A stretch of 11,324 nt of DNA from Asaia bogorensis (GCA_945886995.1 CAMCZJ010000090.1:1-11324), one strand, 5' to 3'. Counted from the first letter of the stretch, positions 1-7,749 are shown. The notes: generated from the sequence alone by a model not told the origin. Translations and numbers: made by a program.

Positions 1-569
1 TTGCGCGTATAGCCAGGCACCACCGCATTCACTGTGACCTTCGGCGCCCATTCAATGGCAAGGGCGCGGACCAGCGCCTCCACTGCCGCTTTGGCGGCAG
101 CTGAGGCCGGGAAGGTCGTGACATCATTGCGGAAAAGATGCGCCACAAAGGAAGAAACCGCGATCAGGCGGGGGTCTTGCCCTGCTGCCAGATGCGGTGC
201 GGCGGCGCGGGCAAGGCGGAGGAAGCTGAAGGTGATGGCCTCATGGCTTTTGGCGAAGCCTGTATCGGTCAGCGCACTGATTTGGGTGCGATCAGCAAAG
301 CCGGCACTGGCCACCAGCACATCCAAGCCGCCAAGCGCGGAGACGCTTTCCGCCACCAGTTGCGCCGGCGCCTCGGCTTCGGTGAAATCGCCGAAGGCTT
401 CGGCAACTTGCGCGCCTTTTTCCCGCGCGGCGGCGGCCACACGCGCCAGGGCTTCGCGATTGGCCCGCGTGTGCAGCATCAGCGCCACGCCGGGGGCGGC
501 GAAGGCGCGGGCAGAGGCAGCGCCAATGCCACTCGCTGCCCCGGTAATCAGAATGCGTCTTGCCGCCAT
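1..569 (-). CDS. SDR-family oxidoreductase, C-terminus cut off by the window edge; lacks the usual catalytic Tyr
   Basis: Short-chain dehydrogenase/reductase fold, predicted cytosolic and NAD(P)-dependent; the substrate cannot be told. I translated 189 codons from the ATG at 569; the rest lies left of base 1. The Rossmann glycine motif TGAASGIG is at residues 9-16, LDVLVASAG (SAG in place of the usual NAG) at 82-90, a VSS at 138-140 that would supply the catalytic Ser, and the typical SDR stretch VNAVVPGYTR at 180-189. The YxxxK motif is abnormal: the region reads TTFPASAAAKAAVEAL (151-166), so Lys160 has Ser156 where Tyr is expected. Spacing from Ser140 would instead put Phe153 there; neither is Tyr. 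I recall similar FPATAAAK-type SDRs in other Proteobacteria, so this may be a subfamily trait. An AGGAAGG Shine-Dalgarno lies about 9 bases before the ATG. It is divergent from the dehydrogenase gene at 680, with 110 bases between. Family certain, activity uncertain. Confidence 0.9.
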   Translation of the reverse strand, partial: MAARRILITGAASGIGAASARAFAAPGVALMLHTRANREALARVAAAAREKGAQVAEAFGDFTEAEAPAQLVAESVSALGGLDVLVASAGFADRTQISALTDTGFAKSHEAITFSFLRLARAAAPHLAAGQDPRLIAVSSFVAHLFRNDVTTFPASAAAKAAVEALVRALAIEWAPKVTVNAVVPGYTR

Positions 570-679
570 GGTCCCGCGCCCTTCCTGTTGCGGGGCAGGA
601 TAAGCCAGCGCGGCGCCATTGCCAGCCCCGCCCGCCCGCCCCATCCTGGGTAGAAATCAATCACCCAAGGGAATGCCAC

Positions 680-1690
680 ATGACATTGACCGTGCTTGAA
701 CCGGAAGGGCTCTATCCGACAACGGAGTTGGAACAGCGCATCATGGGGCCAGGCGTGCGAATCCTGCAGGGGGCGTGCAAGGCATCGCTGGCGGAATTGC
801 CGGATGAGCTTTGCCAGCAGGCGGAAGGGCTGATGACGCTGCGGATGGCTGTCCCCGCCGATCAGATTGCGCGTTTCCCGAAGTTGAAGGTCGTGATCCG
901 CATGGGGGTGGGGTATGACCGGGTGGATCGCGCGGCCTGCGCGGCGCGGGGCATCAAGGTGTGCAATGTGCCGGATTACGGCACGCAGGAAGTGGCGGAA
1001 TTCGCCGTGCTGCTGGCGCTTGGGCTGCGGCGCGGCCTGACGCTGTATCATGATACGCAGCGCGGCCCGACGCCCGCGAAATGGGCGGTGATGCCCCACC
1101 CGGCAGTGCGCCGGCAGGAAGTGCAAACCTTCGGCATTCTGGGCCTTGGGCGCATCGGCACGGCAGCGGCCTTGCGCGCCAAGGCGCTTGGCTATCGCGT
1201 GGTGTTTTATGACCCGTCTTTGCCCAATGGATCGGACCGCGCCATTGGCGTCACGCGCTGCCGCACCATGGATGAAATGCTCGCACAAGCCGATGTGCTT
1301 TCCATTCATTGTCCCCTCACGCGCAAAACGCGGGGTTTGATCGGTGAGCGTGAATTGCGGCTGCTGCCGAAGGATGCCGTGGTGGTGAATACGGCGCGCG
1401 GACCCATTCTGGATATTGATGCATTGGAACGCGTGTTGCGCGATGGGCATGTGGCGGCGGCGGGGCTTGATGTGATCCCGGTGGAACCGCCGGTCGAACC
1501 GGTGCCATCCCTGCTGCAAGCCTATCGCAATCAGGAAGAATGGCTCGCGGGTCGGCTGATCATCACGCCGCATATTGCCTTCCATACGCCGCAAGCCTGG
1601 GATGATATCCGCCTGAAAAGTGCTGAGACCATGCGCGATGTGCTAGTGGAGGGGTTGAATACCAATGTCATCCCGCCTGAATCGGATTGA
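680..1690 (+). CDS. D-2-hydroxyacid dehydrogenase, CtBP-like (C-terminal binding protein subfamily)
   Basis: NAD-dependent D-isomer-specific 2-hydroxyacid dehydrogenase of 336 aa, expected to interconvert a 2-ketoacid and a D-2-hydroxyacid in the cytosol; the substrate is unknown. The split substrate domain (about 1-120 and 300-336) flanks a Rossmann domain. Visible signatures are ILGLGRIG (GxGxxG at 155-160), NTARGPILD with the substrate-binding Arg240, GLDVIPVEPP with Glu269, and the catalytic His298 in TPHIAFHTP. The Arg/Glu/His triad is therefore intact. The sequence between the EP motif and the TPH motif (VEPVPSLLQAYRNQEEWLAGRLI) and the overall length fit the bacterial branch annotated as C-terminal binding protein better than SerA, and no ACT domain follows. 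The ATG at 680 was chosen because AAGGGA sits about 9 bases upstream and the fold begins right after it; the reading frame stays open back to 560, but that extension is Pro/Arg-rich and unlike the family. The hydrolase gene follows after 47 bases. Confidence 0.92.
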   Translation: MTLTVLEPEGLYPTTELEQRIMGPGVRILQGACKASLAELPDELCQQAEGLMTLRMAVPADQIARFPKLKVVIRMGVGYDRVDRAACAARGIKVCNVPDYGTQEVAEFAVLLALGLRRGLTLYHDTQRGPTPAKWAVMPHPAVRRQEVQTFGILGLGRIGTAAALRAKALGYRVVFYDPSLPNGSDRAIGVTRCRTMDEMLAQADVLSIHCPLTRKTRGLIGERELRLLPKDAVVVNTARGPILDIDALERVLRDGHVAAAGLDVIPVEPPVEPVPSLLQAYRNQEEWLAGRLIITPHIAFHTPQAWDDIRLKSAETMRDVLVEGLNTNVIPPESD

Positions 1691-1706
1691 TCGGGCGGGC
1701 GCACGC

Positions 1707-1712
1707 TATAGA
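1707..1712 (+). promoter_or_regulatory. Possible -10 element before the alpha/beta hydrolase gene
   Basis: TATAGA lies 25 bases before the ATG at 1738 in an otherwise GC-rich 47-base gap. It resembles a sigma-70 -10 hexamer, but I see no good -35 at 16-18 bases spacing; TTGATC at 1687-1692 would leave only 14. It is a weak candidate, and the gene may simply be read through from the dehydrogenase upstream. Confidence 0.2.
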
Positions 1713-1737
1713 AGCAAGACAGTGACAGGGGGTTCCG

Positions 1738-2781
1738 ATGAATAGACGCACCATGCTGGCCGCGCCATTGGCCGCACCATTGCTCGCCGCCGCCACCACC
1801 GCCCAAGCCCAGGCTGCGCTGGTGACGGAAGAATTCATGATCCCCGCCGGCGATGCAGGGATTGAGCTGTTCCTGCGCAACAAGCGTCCGGAGAACCTGA
1901 ACGCCTTCTCGCCAGCGCGGACAGTGCTGTTCGTGCATGATGCGACCTATCCGGCGCATACGGCGTTTGATCTGCCGCTCGGTGGGTTGTCCTGGATGGA
2001 TTATATCGCAGGACAGGGTTTTGATGTTTGGTGCCTGGATATTCGCGGCTATGGCCGCAGCACCCGCCCCCCGGAAATGAGCCAACCGCCGGAAGCCAAT
2101 CCGCCCATCGTGCGCGGCGATACGGCGGTGAAGGATATCGGCACCGCCGCCGCCTTCATCCGCGAAAGGCGGAATGTGGCGAAGCTGGTGCATATCGGCT
2201 GGTCCTGGGGAAGCACGCTGATGGGCCGCTTCGCCGCGGATAACCCGGCGCAGGTGGAACGCCTGGTGCTATTCGCGCCGCCCTGGCTGCGTGAGGGACC
2301 GAGCCTCGCTGCCGGCCCCGCCGCTGCCACCCTTGGCGCCTATCGCACCGTGACCCAGGCGCAGGCGCGGGAACGCTGGATGACAGGTGTGCCGGAAGGC
2401 AAGCGCGCCGGCCTGATCCCGCCCGGCTGGTTTGAACATTGGGCGGGCGTGACCTGGGCGACCGATCCGGAAGGCATGCGCCGCAATCCGCAGACGCTGC
2501 GCGCGCCAAATGGCGTACTGCTGGATAGCCGCGAATATGCGCAGGCCGGTCGGCCCTTCTGGGACCCCGCCAAGGTCACGGCACCCACCCTGCTGGTGGT
2601 GGCTGAATGGGACCGTGATACGCCGCCCAGCATGGCGCTCGCGATTTTCCCGCTGCTGACGAATAGCCCCGGCAAACGCCTGGTGGTGCTGGGCGAAGGC
2701 ACGCATACCATTGTGATGGAACGCAATCGCGGCGCGCTGTTTCAGGCGGTGCAGGGCTTCCTGGTGGAAGTGGCGGCCTGA
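1738..2781 (+). CDS. Exported alpha/beta-fold hydrolase
   Basis: Serine hydrolase of the alpha/beta fold, 347 aa, probably periplasmic; the reaction (esterase, lipase or other) cannot be told. The N-terminus MNRRTMLAAPLAAPLLAAATTAQAQA looks like a signal peptide. The Arg-Arg pair at 3-4 before a hydrophobic stretch hints at Tat export, and AQA at 24-26 is a plausible signal peptidase I site. The mature part shows an early strand with VLFVHDA (63-69) near the oxyanion hole, DIRGYGRS (101-108), the nucleophile elbow GWSWGS with Ser156, a candidate acid at Asp292 or Asp294 (EWDRDTPP), and His323 in GEGTHTIVME. The catalytic triad is therefore complete. The ATG at 1738 is supported by AGGGGG 5 bases upstream; an internal ATG at 1753 would remove the Arg pair. 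It lies 47 bases after the dehydrogenase gene and 61 bases before glpX, all on the plus strand. Confidence 0.88.
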   Translation: MNRRTMLAAPLAAPLLAAATTAQAQAALVTEEFMIPAGDAGIELFLRNKRPENLNAFSPARTVLFVHDATYPAHTAFDLPLGGLSWMDYIAGQGFDVWCLDIRGYGRSTRPPEMSQPPEANPPIVRGDTAVKDIGTAAAFIRERRNVAKLVHIGWSWGSTLMGRFAADNPAQVERLVLFAPPWLREGPSLAAGPAAATLGAYRTVTQAQARERWMTGVPEGKRAGLIPPGWFEHWAGVTWATDPEGMRRNPQTLRAPNGVLLDSREYAQAGRPFWDPAKVTAPTLLVVAEWDRDTPPSMALAIFPLLTNSPGKRLVVLGEGTHTIVMERNRGALFQAVQGFLVEVAA

Positions 2782-2842
2782 GGGGGCATCCCGCCCCGCG
2801 CCGTGCTAAATCCTGCCTGAACGAATCGGAGACCGCCTGCCC

Positions 2843-3859
2843 ATGTCCAAACCCGCCCCCGCCCCTGCCCCCGGCATGGTTGTTGACCGCAACCTGGCGC
2901 TTGAATTGGTGCGCGTGACGGAAGCTGCGGCGCTCGCCGCTTCCCGCTGGATTGGCCGGGGCGACAAGAACGCCGCCGATGGCGCCGCGGTGGAAGCCAT
3001 GCGCAAGGCCTTCGATACCGTCGCCATCACCGGCACGGTGGTAATCGGCGAGGGCGAGATGGATGAGGCGCCGATGCTTTATATCGGCGAAAAGGTCGGG
3101 CTTTACGCCAAGACCGGCGGTGGGCCGGAAGTGGATATCGCGGTGGACCCGCTGGAGGGGACCTCCATCACCGCCAAGGGCGGGCCGAATGCGATTGCGA
3201 CTGTGGCGCTGGCGGAAAAGGGCGGCTTTTTGCACGCACCGGATATCTACATGGATAAGCTCGCAATCGGGCCTGGCTTGCCGGAAGGCATTGTGGATTT
3301 GGATGCGAAGCCTGAGGAAAATCTGCGCGAATTGGCGCGCGCCAAGAAATGCGACATTGGCGATTTGATGGTCTGCACTTTGGATCGTGACCGGCATAAG
3401 GAAATGATCCGCGCCTGCCGCGCTGCCGGCGCCCGCATCATGCTGCTGGGTGATGGTGATGTCTCCGGCGTGATTGCCGTGAGCCAGCCGGAAGCGGGCG
3501 TGGATATCTATATGGGCTCGGGCGGCGCGCCTGAAGGCGTGCTGGCGGCGGCGGCGCTGCGTTGCATTGGCGGGCAGATGCAAGGCCGGCTGATGTTTGA
3601 GAATGAGGATCAGGTGGCGCGCGCACGCGCGATGGGCATCACCGATCCCAATCGCAAATACAGTGTCGAGGAAATGGCCAAGGGCGATGTGATGTTTGCG
3701 GCGACGGGTGTGACAAGTGGCGCCATGCTGCGCGGTGTGCGCCGCTTTGCCGGTGGCGCTTACACCCATTCCATCGTCATGCGGTCCAAATCCGGCACAG
3801 TGCGCTATGTGGAAGGGCATCATAATTTCGCGCGCAAGCCCAGCGCCTTCATCGCTTGA
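2843..3859 (+). CDS. glpX: Class II fructose-1,6-bisphosphatase (GlpX)
   Basis: Hydrolyses fructose 1,6-bisphosphate to fructose 6-phosphate in gluconeogenesis (some homologues also act on sedoheptulose 1,7-bisphosphate); cytosolic, metal-dependent. The 338 aa match the usual length. GlpX signatures run in order: DRNLALELVRVTEAAALAA at 15-33, GEGEMDEAPML at 69-79, VDPLEGTS at 101-108 (the lithium-sensitive phosphatase metal-site motif, consensus DPxEGT), GDGD at 203-206, MGSGGAPEG at 224-232 and ATGVTSG at 287-293. The family core begins near residue 13, so the first 12 residues, a Pro/Ala run, are an extension. A second in-frame ATG at 2876 is a possible start, but GGAG about 12-13 bases before 2843 favours the longer form. 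GCTAAAT at 2805-2811 could be a -10. recJ begins 18 bases after the stop, so the two are probably co-transcribed. In many alphaproteobacteria a homoserine dehydrogenase gene precedes this pair; here a hydrolase does. Confidence 0.97.
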   Translation: MSKPAPAPAPGMVVDRNLALELVRVTEAAALAASRWIGRGDKNAADGAAVEAMRKAFDTVAITGTVVIGEGEMDEAPMLYIGEKVGLYAKTGGGPEVDIAVDPLEGTSITAKGGPNAIATVALAEKGGFLHAPDIYMDKLAIGPGLPEGIVDLDAKPEENLRELARAKKCDIGDLMVCTLDRDRHKEMIRACRAAGARIMLLGDGDVSGVIAVSQPEAGVDIYMGSGGAPEGVLAAAALRCIGGQMQGRLMFENEDQVARARAMGITDPNRKYSVEEMAKGDVMFAATGVTSGAMLRGVRRFAGGAYTHSIVMRSKSGTVRYVEGHHNFARKPSAFIA

Positions 3860-3877
3860 TCAGGGCGCGCGTATTTC

Positions 3878-5659
3878 ATGGATGATGGTGCGCTGACGGG
3901 GCCTGTCCTTGGCGTGGCGCGCAGCCTGACAGGGCGAAGCTGGCAATGGCGCGCAGGCGATGCGCGCATTGGCCTTGGCATTGCGCAGCGGCTTGAAGTG
4001 CCGGAGATGCTGGGCCGGCTGCTCGCTGCGCGCGGCATTGGCCTTGATGATGCGGCGGATTTCCTGGAGCCGAAACTCCGCGCGCTGATGCCAGACCCAT
4101 CGCGCCTGGCAGATATGGAAGCGGCGGCGGACCGCATCGCGGTTGCGGTGCGCAGTGGTGAACATGTCGCGGTATTTGGCGATTATGATGTGGATGGCGC
4201 CTGCGCTGGCGCGCTGATGACACGGTTTTTGCGTGATCTTGGCTGCCAAGTGACACCTTACGTGCCGGATCGCATCAAGGAAGGTTATGGGCCGAATGCG
4301 CCGGCGATTGCAGCACTTTGTGATGCGGGCGCTTCGCTCATTATTTGCGTGGATTGCGGCATTGCCGCGGGTGTCGCTTTGGCTGCTGCTGATGGCCGCG
4401 CCGATGTTGTCGTGCTGGATCATCACAAGGCCGAAGGCGCGCTGCCGGCGGTGCTTGCCGTCGTCAATCCCAATCGCTTGGATTGCCCATCGGGCTTGCG
4501 GCATATCTGCGCTGCAGCGGTGACTTTCTTGGCGGCCACGGCAACGCTTCGTGTGTTGCGCCGCGCCGGTTGGTTCACGCGCCGGGCCGAACCCGATCTT
4601 CTCGCACTGCTGGATATCGTGGCGCTTGCGACCGTTTGTGATGTCATGCCGCTCACGGGGTTTAACCGCGCCTTGGTGGCGCAGGGCTTGAAGGTGCTGG
4701 GCAAGCGCGGGCGGATTGGCTTGGCGGCGCTTTTGGATGTCGCGGGGCAGAAGGATGCGCCAAGCGCGCATACGCTTGGCTTCATGCTGGGCCCGCGCAT
4801 CAATGCCTCTGGCCGCATCGCGGAAGCTGATCTGGGCTTGCGGCTTTTGCTTTCGGAAGATGCGATTGAAGCGCGCGCCATGGCGGAAAAATTGGATGAG
4901 GTGAATAAGCGCCGGCAGGAAGTGGAAGGCGATATGCTGGGCGCGGCGCTGGCGATGGCGGAAGCGCAGGTCAAGGCGGGCCATGCCGTGCTGCTGGTGG
5001 CGGCAGAGGGTTGGCACCCTGGCGTGGTTGGCATTGTCGCTGGCCGGGTCAAGGAAAAATTCAATCGCCCGGCTTGCGTGGCGGGTATTGCGGGCGGCAT
5101 TGCAAAGGGTTCTGGCCGGTCCGTTACGGGCGTTGATCTTGGTGCTGCCATTATCGCGGCGCGGGAAGCAGGCTTGCTTGTAACCGGTGGCGGACATCCC
5201 ATGGCTGCCGGGTTTTCCTTCTCCGCCGAAAAGGCAGAAGCCTTTCATGCCTTTCTGGAAGAACGCTTGGCCCATGCCGCGCAGCTGCCAAGTGCCGCGG
5301 ATTTGGTGGTTGAAGGCGCACTGAGTGTCAGCGGCGCCACGGTTGCGCTGGCGCAAGATGTCGCGCGGCTGGCGCCTTTTGGCGCGGGTAATGAGGAACC
5401 TGTTTTCGCGCTGTCGCGCGCCCGCGTGGTGCGTGCCGATCGTATCGGCAAGGAAGGGGCGACGATTCGCGCCTTTGTGGAAGGTGAAGGCGGCGGGCGG
5501 CTCAAGACCATTTGCTTCCGCGCCAAGGAAGGGCCCTTGGCCGAGGCTTTGCTTTCACCGAACCGCGTACCACTTCATCTTTGCGGGCATTTGCGGGCCG
5601 AATCCTGGAATGGCGAATTCAGCGCCGGCTTTCAGATTGTGGATGCCGCGCCGGCTTGA
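3878..5659 (+). CDS. recJ: Single-stranded-DNA-specific 5'-3' exonuclease RecJ
   Basis: RecJ degrades single-stranded DNA 5' to 3' in RecF-type recombination, mismatch repair and base-excision repair; it is a DHH-superfamily phosphoesterase needing Mg or Mn. The 593 aa match full-length RecJ. The DHH domain carries FGDYDVDGACA (motif I, Asp102, Asp104 and Asp106), VDCGI (Asp159) and VVLDHHKAEG (Asp181-His183), followed by VVNPNRLDC at 195-203. RINASGRIAEADLG (307-320) joins to the DHHA1 domain with WHPGVVGIVAGRVKEKF (379-395) and GGGHPMAAGFSF (437-448). The C-terminal OB-like part includes APFGAGNEEPVF at 499-510. All expected catalytic residues are present. The ATG at 3878 gives LGVARSLTGRSW near the N-terminus, as in homologues; the Shine-Dalgarno is weak (CAGGGC), fitting translation coupled to glpX 18 bases upstream. 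The gene ends 7 bases from the convergent DUF2125 gene. Confidence 0.97.
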   Translation: MDDGALTGPVLGVARSLTGRSWQWRAGDARIGLGIAQRLEVPEMLGRLLAARGIGLDDAADFLEPKLRALMPDPSRLADMEAAADRIAVAVRSGEHVAVFGDYDVDGACAGALMTRFLRDLGCQVTPYVPDRIKEGYGPNAPAIAALCDAGASLIICVDCGIAAGVALAAADGRADVVVLDHHKAEGALPAVLAVVNPNRLDCPSGLRHICAAAVTFLAATATLRVLRRAGWFTRRAEPDLLALLDIVALATVCDVMPLTGFNRALVAQGLKVLGKRGRIGLAALLDVAGQKDAPSAHTLGFMLGPRINASGRIAEADLGLRLLLSEDAIEARAMAEKLDEVNKRRQEVEGDMLGAALAMAEAQVKAGHAVLLVAAEGWHPGVVGIVAGRVKEKFNRPACVAGIAGGIAKGSGRSVTGVDLGAAIIAAREAGLLVTGGGHPMAAGFSFSAEKAEAFHAFLEERLAHAAQLPSAADLVVEGALSVSGATVALAQDVARLAPFGAGNEEPVFALSRARVVRADRIGKEGATIRAFVEGEGGGRLKTICFRAKEGPLAEALLSPNRVPLHLCGHLRAESWNGEFSAGFQIVDAAPA

Positions 5660-5666
5660 TGGCGCT

Positions 5667-6743
5667 TCAATGCTGCGGCCAAGCAATGGGTGGCAGGCGC
5701 GTCAGGGGAATTTGCGCGACGCTGACCACGCCATTCTGTAGATGGATGGGGATTTCCGCGACCGGCGGGCCGCCCTGGTCTGGCCGGCGCGTCAGCAGCC
5801 CCACCGCGAATTTCGCGCCATCCAGCGCGCGGCGTTGAATAAGGCCCGAACGCGCCAGGGAATCCAGCGCCGTATTCGGATTGGTCACGGATAGGTTGCC
5901 CGCCAAGGCGGGTTGCAGCGCGTGATCCAACCGCGCCGAAAGCCTGAGCCCCGCATCAAGATCACCCCAGCCAAGGCGAAGCCGGCGCAATTCCAAACGG
6001 CCATCAGACGCACGCCAAGCATCCAATTGTTCCCTCACGCTCGGCAATGGCAAAACGCTGCCATAGACCGCGCCATCAAACTCAAGCCGTGTGAGCCTGG
6101 GGCCAAAAGCGGCCAGGGCAGGCATATTCACCCAGGCTGGCGGCAGGGCGGCTTCCTCGGCAGCGAATTGCAGGGTGAAGGCGGCTTCCGCCGCGCGGGA
6201 CCAGTTTGCATCTAGGCCAAGCCGTTGAATGGCCAGCGCGCCATCAGGGGTTTGGGCCTGGATGCCTTGCAGCAGCGCATTGGCCCGGCGCGGCGGCTGG
6301 CCCACTTCAAGGGGTAGGAGCGCGATGAAGCTTGCCGTCGTGAAGGGGATGCGCGTGGCCCCCAAGCGCAACGCCTGCGGGCCAGAGGCTTCAAGCCGCA
6401 GCGCATCCGGCAAGGGCAGTGGCGCGACCAGCGTCAGCCTTTCCGCTTCCCAGCCGATGCCCTGGCCATAGGCCTCATCGCCCGGGGTCGCGACAGCAAG
6501 GCGCGGGATGGAAAGCCGCGCGGCAAACGGCCAGCCGCCGCGTTCCGGGATATCGTGGTTGATACTCCAGCCCTGGGCGCGGTGTTTGATCACCCAATCA
6601 GAAAAGCCTTCGGCCAGCGCGCCGGTGCTCCAACGCCATAGCAGGCTTTGGCCCGCCAGCAACGCCGCAAGAAGTACCAGCACGCCAAAGCGGATGCGCC
6701 CAAGCAGGGGCGAGCGCGGGGGTCTGGCTGGCTTGGCGTTCAT
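5667..6743 (-). CDS. DUF2125-family membrane-anchored protein of unknown function
   Basis: Conserved alphaproteobacterial protein, 358 aa, function unknown. A basic N-terminus (NAKPARPPRSPLLGRIR) leads into a single membrane helix at about 18-37, so the bulk is probably periplasmic and anchored to the inner membrane. After the helix comes the family's recognisable start, with WRWSTGALAEGFSDWVIKHR (36-55), GWSINHDIPERGGWPFAARLSIP (58-80) and then a long region of alternating short hydrophobic strands without catalytic-looking motifs. DUF2125 assignment rests on this W...W...GWP(F) pattern, recalled rather than searched. I chose the ATG at 6743; the frame stays open to 6803, but that extension (MVRYRLSWRARSKPAISALS) would run into the divergent ChaC-like gene. 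No clear Shine-Dalgarno precedes 6743. It converges on recJ (7 bases) and is divergent from the cyclotransferase gene (38 bases), so it probably forms its own transcript. Confidence 0.85.
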   Translation of the reverse strand: MNAKPARPPRSPLLGRIRFGVLVLLAALLAGQSLLWRWSTGALAEGFSDWVIKHRAQGWSINHDIPERGGWPFAARLSIPRLAVATPGDEAYGQGIGWEAERLTLVAPLPLPDALRLEASGPQALRLGATRIPFTTASFIALLPLEVGQPPRRANALLQGIQAQTPDGALAIQRLGLDANWSRAAEAAFTLQFAAEEAALPPAWVNMPALAAFGPRLTRLEFDGAVYGSVLPLPSVREQLDAWRASDGRLELRRLRLGWGDLDAGLRLSARLDHALQPALAGNLSVTNPNTALDSLARSGLIQRRALDGAKFAVGLLTRRPDQGGPPVAEIPIHLQNGVVSVAQIPLTRLPPIAWPQH

Positions 6744-6761
6744 GCTGAGCGCGGATATAGC
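6733..6761 (+). promoter_or_regulatory. Candidate promoter of the ChaC-like gene
   Basis: TTGGCG (6733-6738) and TATAGC (6756-6761) are spaced by 17 bases and resemble sigma-70 -35 and -10 boxes. Transcription would start around 6768, leaving a very short leader before the ATG at 6782. The -35 box lies inside the first codons of the divergent DUF2125 gene. Judged by eye only. Confidence 0.33.
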
Positions 6762-6781
6762 GGGCTTTGAACGCGCCCGCC

Positions 6782-7345
6782 ATGACAACCGATATCGCAC
6801 CACTCCTTGCCCCGGACGGGGATTTTTACGTCTTTGCCTATGGATCGCTTATCTGGCGGCCAGGCTTTGACCATGCCGCGCGTCACCCGGCGCTGCTGCG
6901 CGGCTTTCACCGGCGCTTTTGCTTATGGAGCCATCGGTATCGCGGCACGCCGGAACGCCCTGGGCTGGTTTTGGGGCTGGATCGCGGCGGCGCCTGCCGG
7001 GGCGCAGTGTTTCGTGTGCCTGGGCGTGCGGCGGCGGAAACGCTCGCCTATCTGGATGCGCGCGAATTGCCCGATGGCGGAGATGTTGTCTATCGCCGCT
7101 GTCTTTTGCCCCTAACGCTATTGGATAATGGGCAGCGTGTGCCAGCCATTGCCTATGTCGCGAACCGGGCGTGCCGGCTTTATTGCGGCAAGCAGCCGGC
7201 GGAAGTGCTGGCGCGCGCGATTGATGCGGGCCATGGGCAGATGGGATCAAACCGAGAGTATCTTTTCAATACGCTGGATCACTTGGGCGAAATGGGCGTG
7301 CGTGATCGCGGGCTGGAGGCGATTGCCGCGCTGATCAGGCGGTAA
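6782..7345 (+). CDS. Gamma-glutamylcyclotransferase, ChaC-like
   Basis: ChaC-family enzyme of 187 aa. Family members cleave glutathione (or gamma-glutamyl peptides) to 5-oxoproline and the remaining peptide in the cytosol. The hallmark substrate-binding loop VFAYGSLIWRPGF is at 17-29, followed by LLRGFHRRFCLWSHRYRGTPERPGLVLGLD (38-67), typical of ChaC. Glu95 in YLDARELPDGGDVVYRR aligns by position with the general acid/base Glu of the family, and the C-terminus has SNREYLFNTLDHLGEMGVRD (156-175), also typical. No residue is obviously missing. The start is the ATG at 6782; a TTG at 6767 in the same frame is possible but has no better Shine-Dalgarno. It stands divergent from DUF2125; the first Lin0512 gene begins 65 bases downstream, so co-transcription is possible. 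A small GCGCC/GGCGC hairpin at 7348-7360 follows the stop but has no T-run. Confidence 0.92.
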   Translation: MTTDIAPLLAPDGDFYVFAYGSLIWRPGFDHAARHPALLRGFHRRFCLWSHRYRGTPERPGLVLGLDRGGACRGAVFRVPGRAAAETLAYLDARELPDGGDVVYRRCLLPLTLLDNGQRVPAIAYVANRACRLYCGKQPAEVLARAIDAGHGQMGSNREYLFNTLDHLGEMGVRDRGLEAIAALIRR

Positions 7346-7410
7346 TGGCGCCTATGGCGCGGTCAGTGGAAATGGGTCACGCTTCGGTTGAATGAGTGAA
7401 GGACGGGATC

Positions 7411-7749
7411 ATGGCCCTGAAACGCATGGTGCTTGAAATTGGCATGGGCACCGATATTCGCGGCGCGGATTACACCAAGGCCGCGGTGCGCGCGCTGCGT
7501 GATGCGCTTTGGCACAATTCACTGACCATTGGTGCCGCGGTCGGCCAGGATGCCGATGCGATGCAGGTTGAAGTGCTGATCGGCGTGCCGAAGCCCGATC
7601 TGGTGGATAAGGACCAGGTGCTCGCCATTCTGCCGCATGGCAGCGGCACGGTGACTTTGGTGGAAGGCGGCCTCGAAATCCCGAATGATGAGGGCACCAA
7701 CAGCACCGTCATTGCCAATTGCTGCGCCATTGTGCGCTTGGATGTGTGA
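7411..7749 (+). CDS. Lin0512-family protein, first tandem copy (motif His replaced by Arg)
   Basis: Small soluble protein of 112 aa with no signal peptide or membrane segment; the function of the family is unknown. It aligns without long gaps with the next gene product, about 55 of 112 positions identical by hand count, including MALKR, DYTKAA (20-25), MQVEV (51-55) and VEGGLEIP (89-96). The family (TIGR02058, as I recall it) has an invariant N-terminal motif GxGxDxHG. Here it reads GMGTDIRG (11-18), so the His is Arg17. A Cys-Cys pair near the C-terminus (NCCAIV) is absent from the second copy. The ATG at 7411 was chosen over a GTG at 7396 because AAGGAC sits 7 bases upstream of it, and because both copies then start MALKR. 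The second copy follows after 12 bases, indicating one mRNA. Confidence 0.85.
   Translation: MALKRMVLEIGMGTDIRGADYTKAAVRALRDALWHNSLTIGAAVGQDADAMQVEVLIGVPKPDLVDKDQVLAILPHGSGTVTLVEGGLEIPNDEGTNSTVIANCCAIVRLDV

Noticed and set aside
34..653. Two overlapping plus-strand frames (189 and 171 codons) at the left edge
   Set aside because: Ala/Ser/Arg-rich products with no motifs, opposite the SDR gene, whose minus-strand translation has clear SDR signatures.
548..1594. A 348-codon minus-strand frame opposite the D-2-hydroxyacid dehydrogenase
   Set aside because: Composition is typical of an antisense shadow (Arg/His/Gln-rich), while the plus strand has an intact dehydrogenase with its Shine-Dalgarno.
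2576..3823. A 415-codon minus-strand frame opposite glpX
   Set aside because: His/Arg-rich without motifs; the plus frame is unmistakable GlpX. It also crosses into the hydrolase gene, as a shadow would.
3860..5356. A 498-codon open frame on the minus strand opposite recJ
   Set aside because: Its product is rich in Arg, His and Gln with no domain pattern, and it is exactly antisense to a gene with all RecJ motifs; long antisense frames are expected at this GC content.
7348..7360. GCGCC-TAT-GGCGC hairpin just after the ChaC-like gene
   Set aside because: Only five pairs with a three-base loop and no T-run; such repeats arise by chance in GC-rich DNA, and the Lin0512 genes may be co-transcribed through it.
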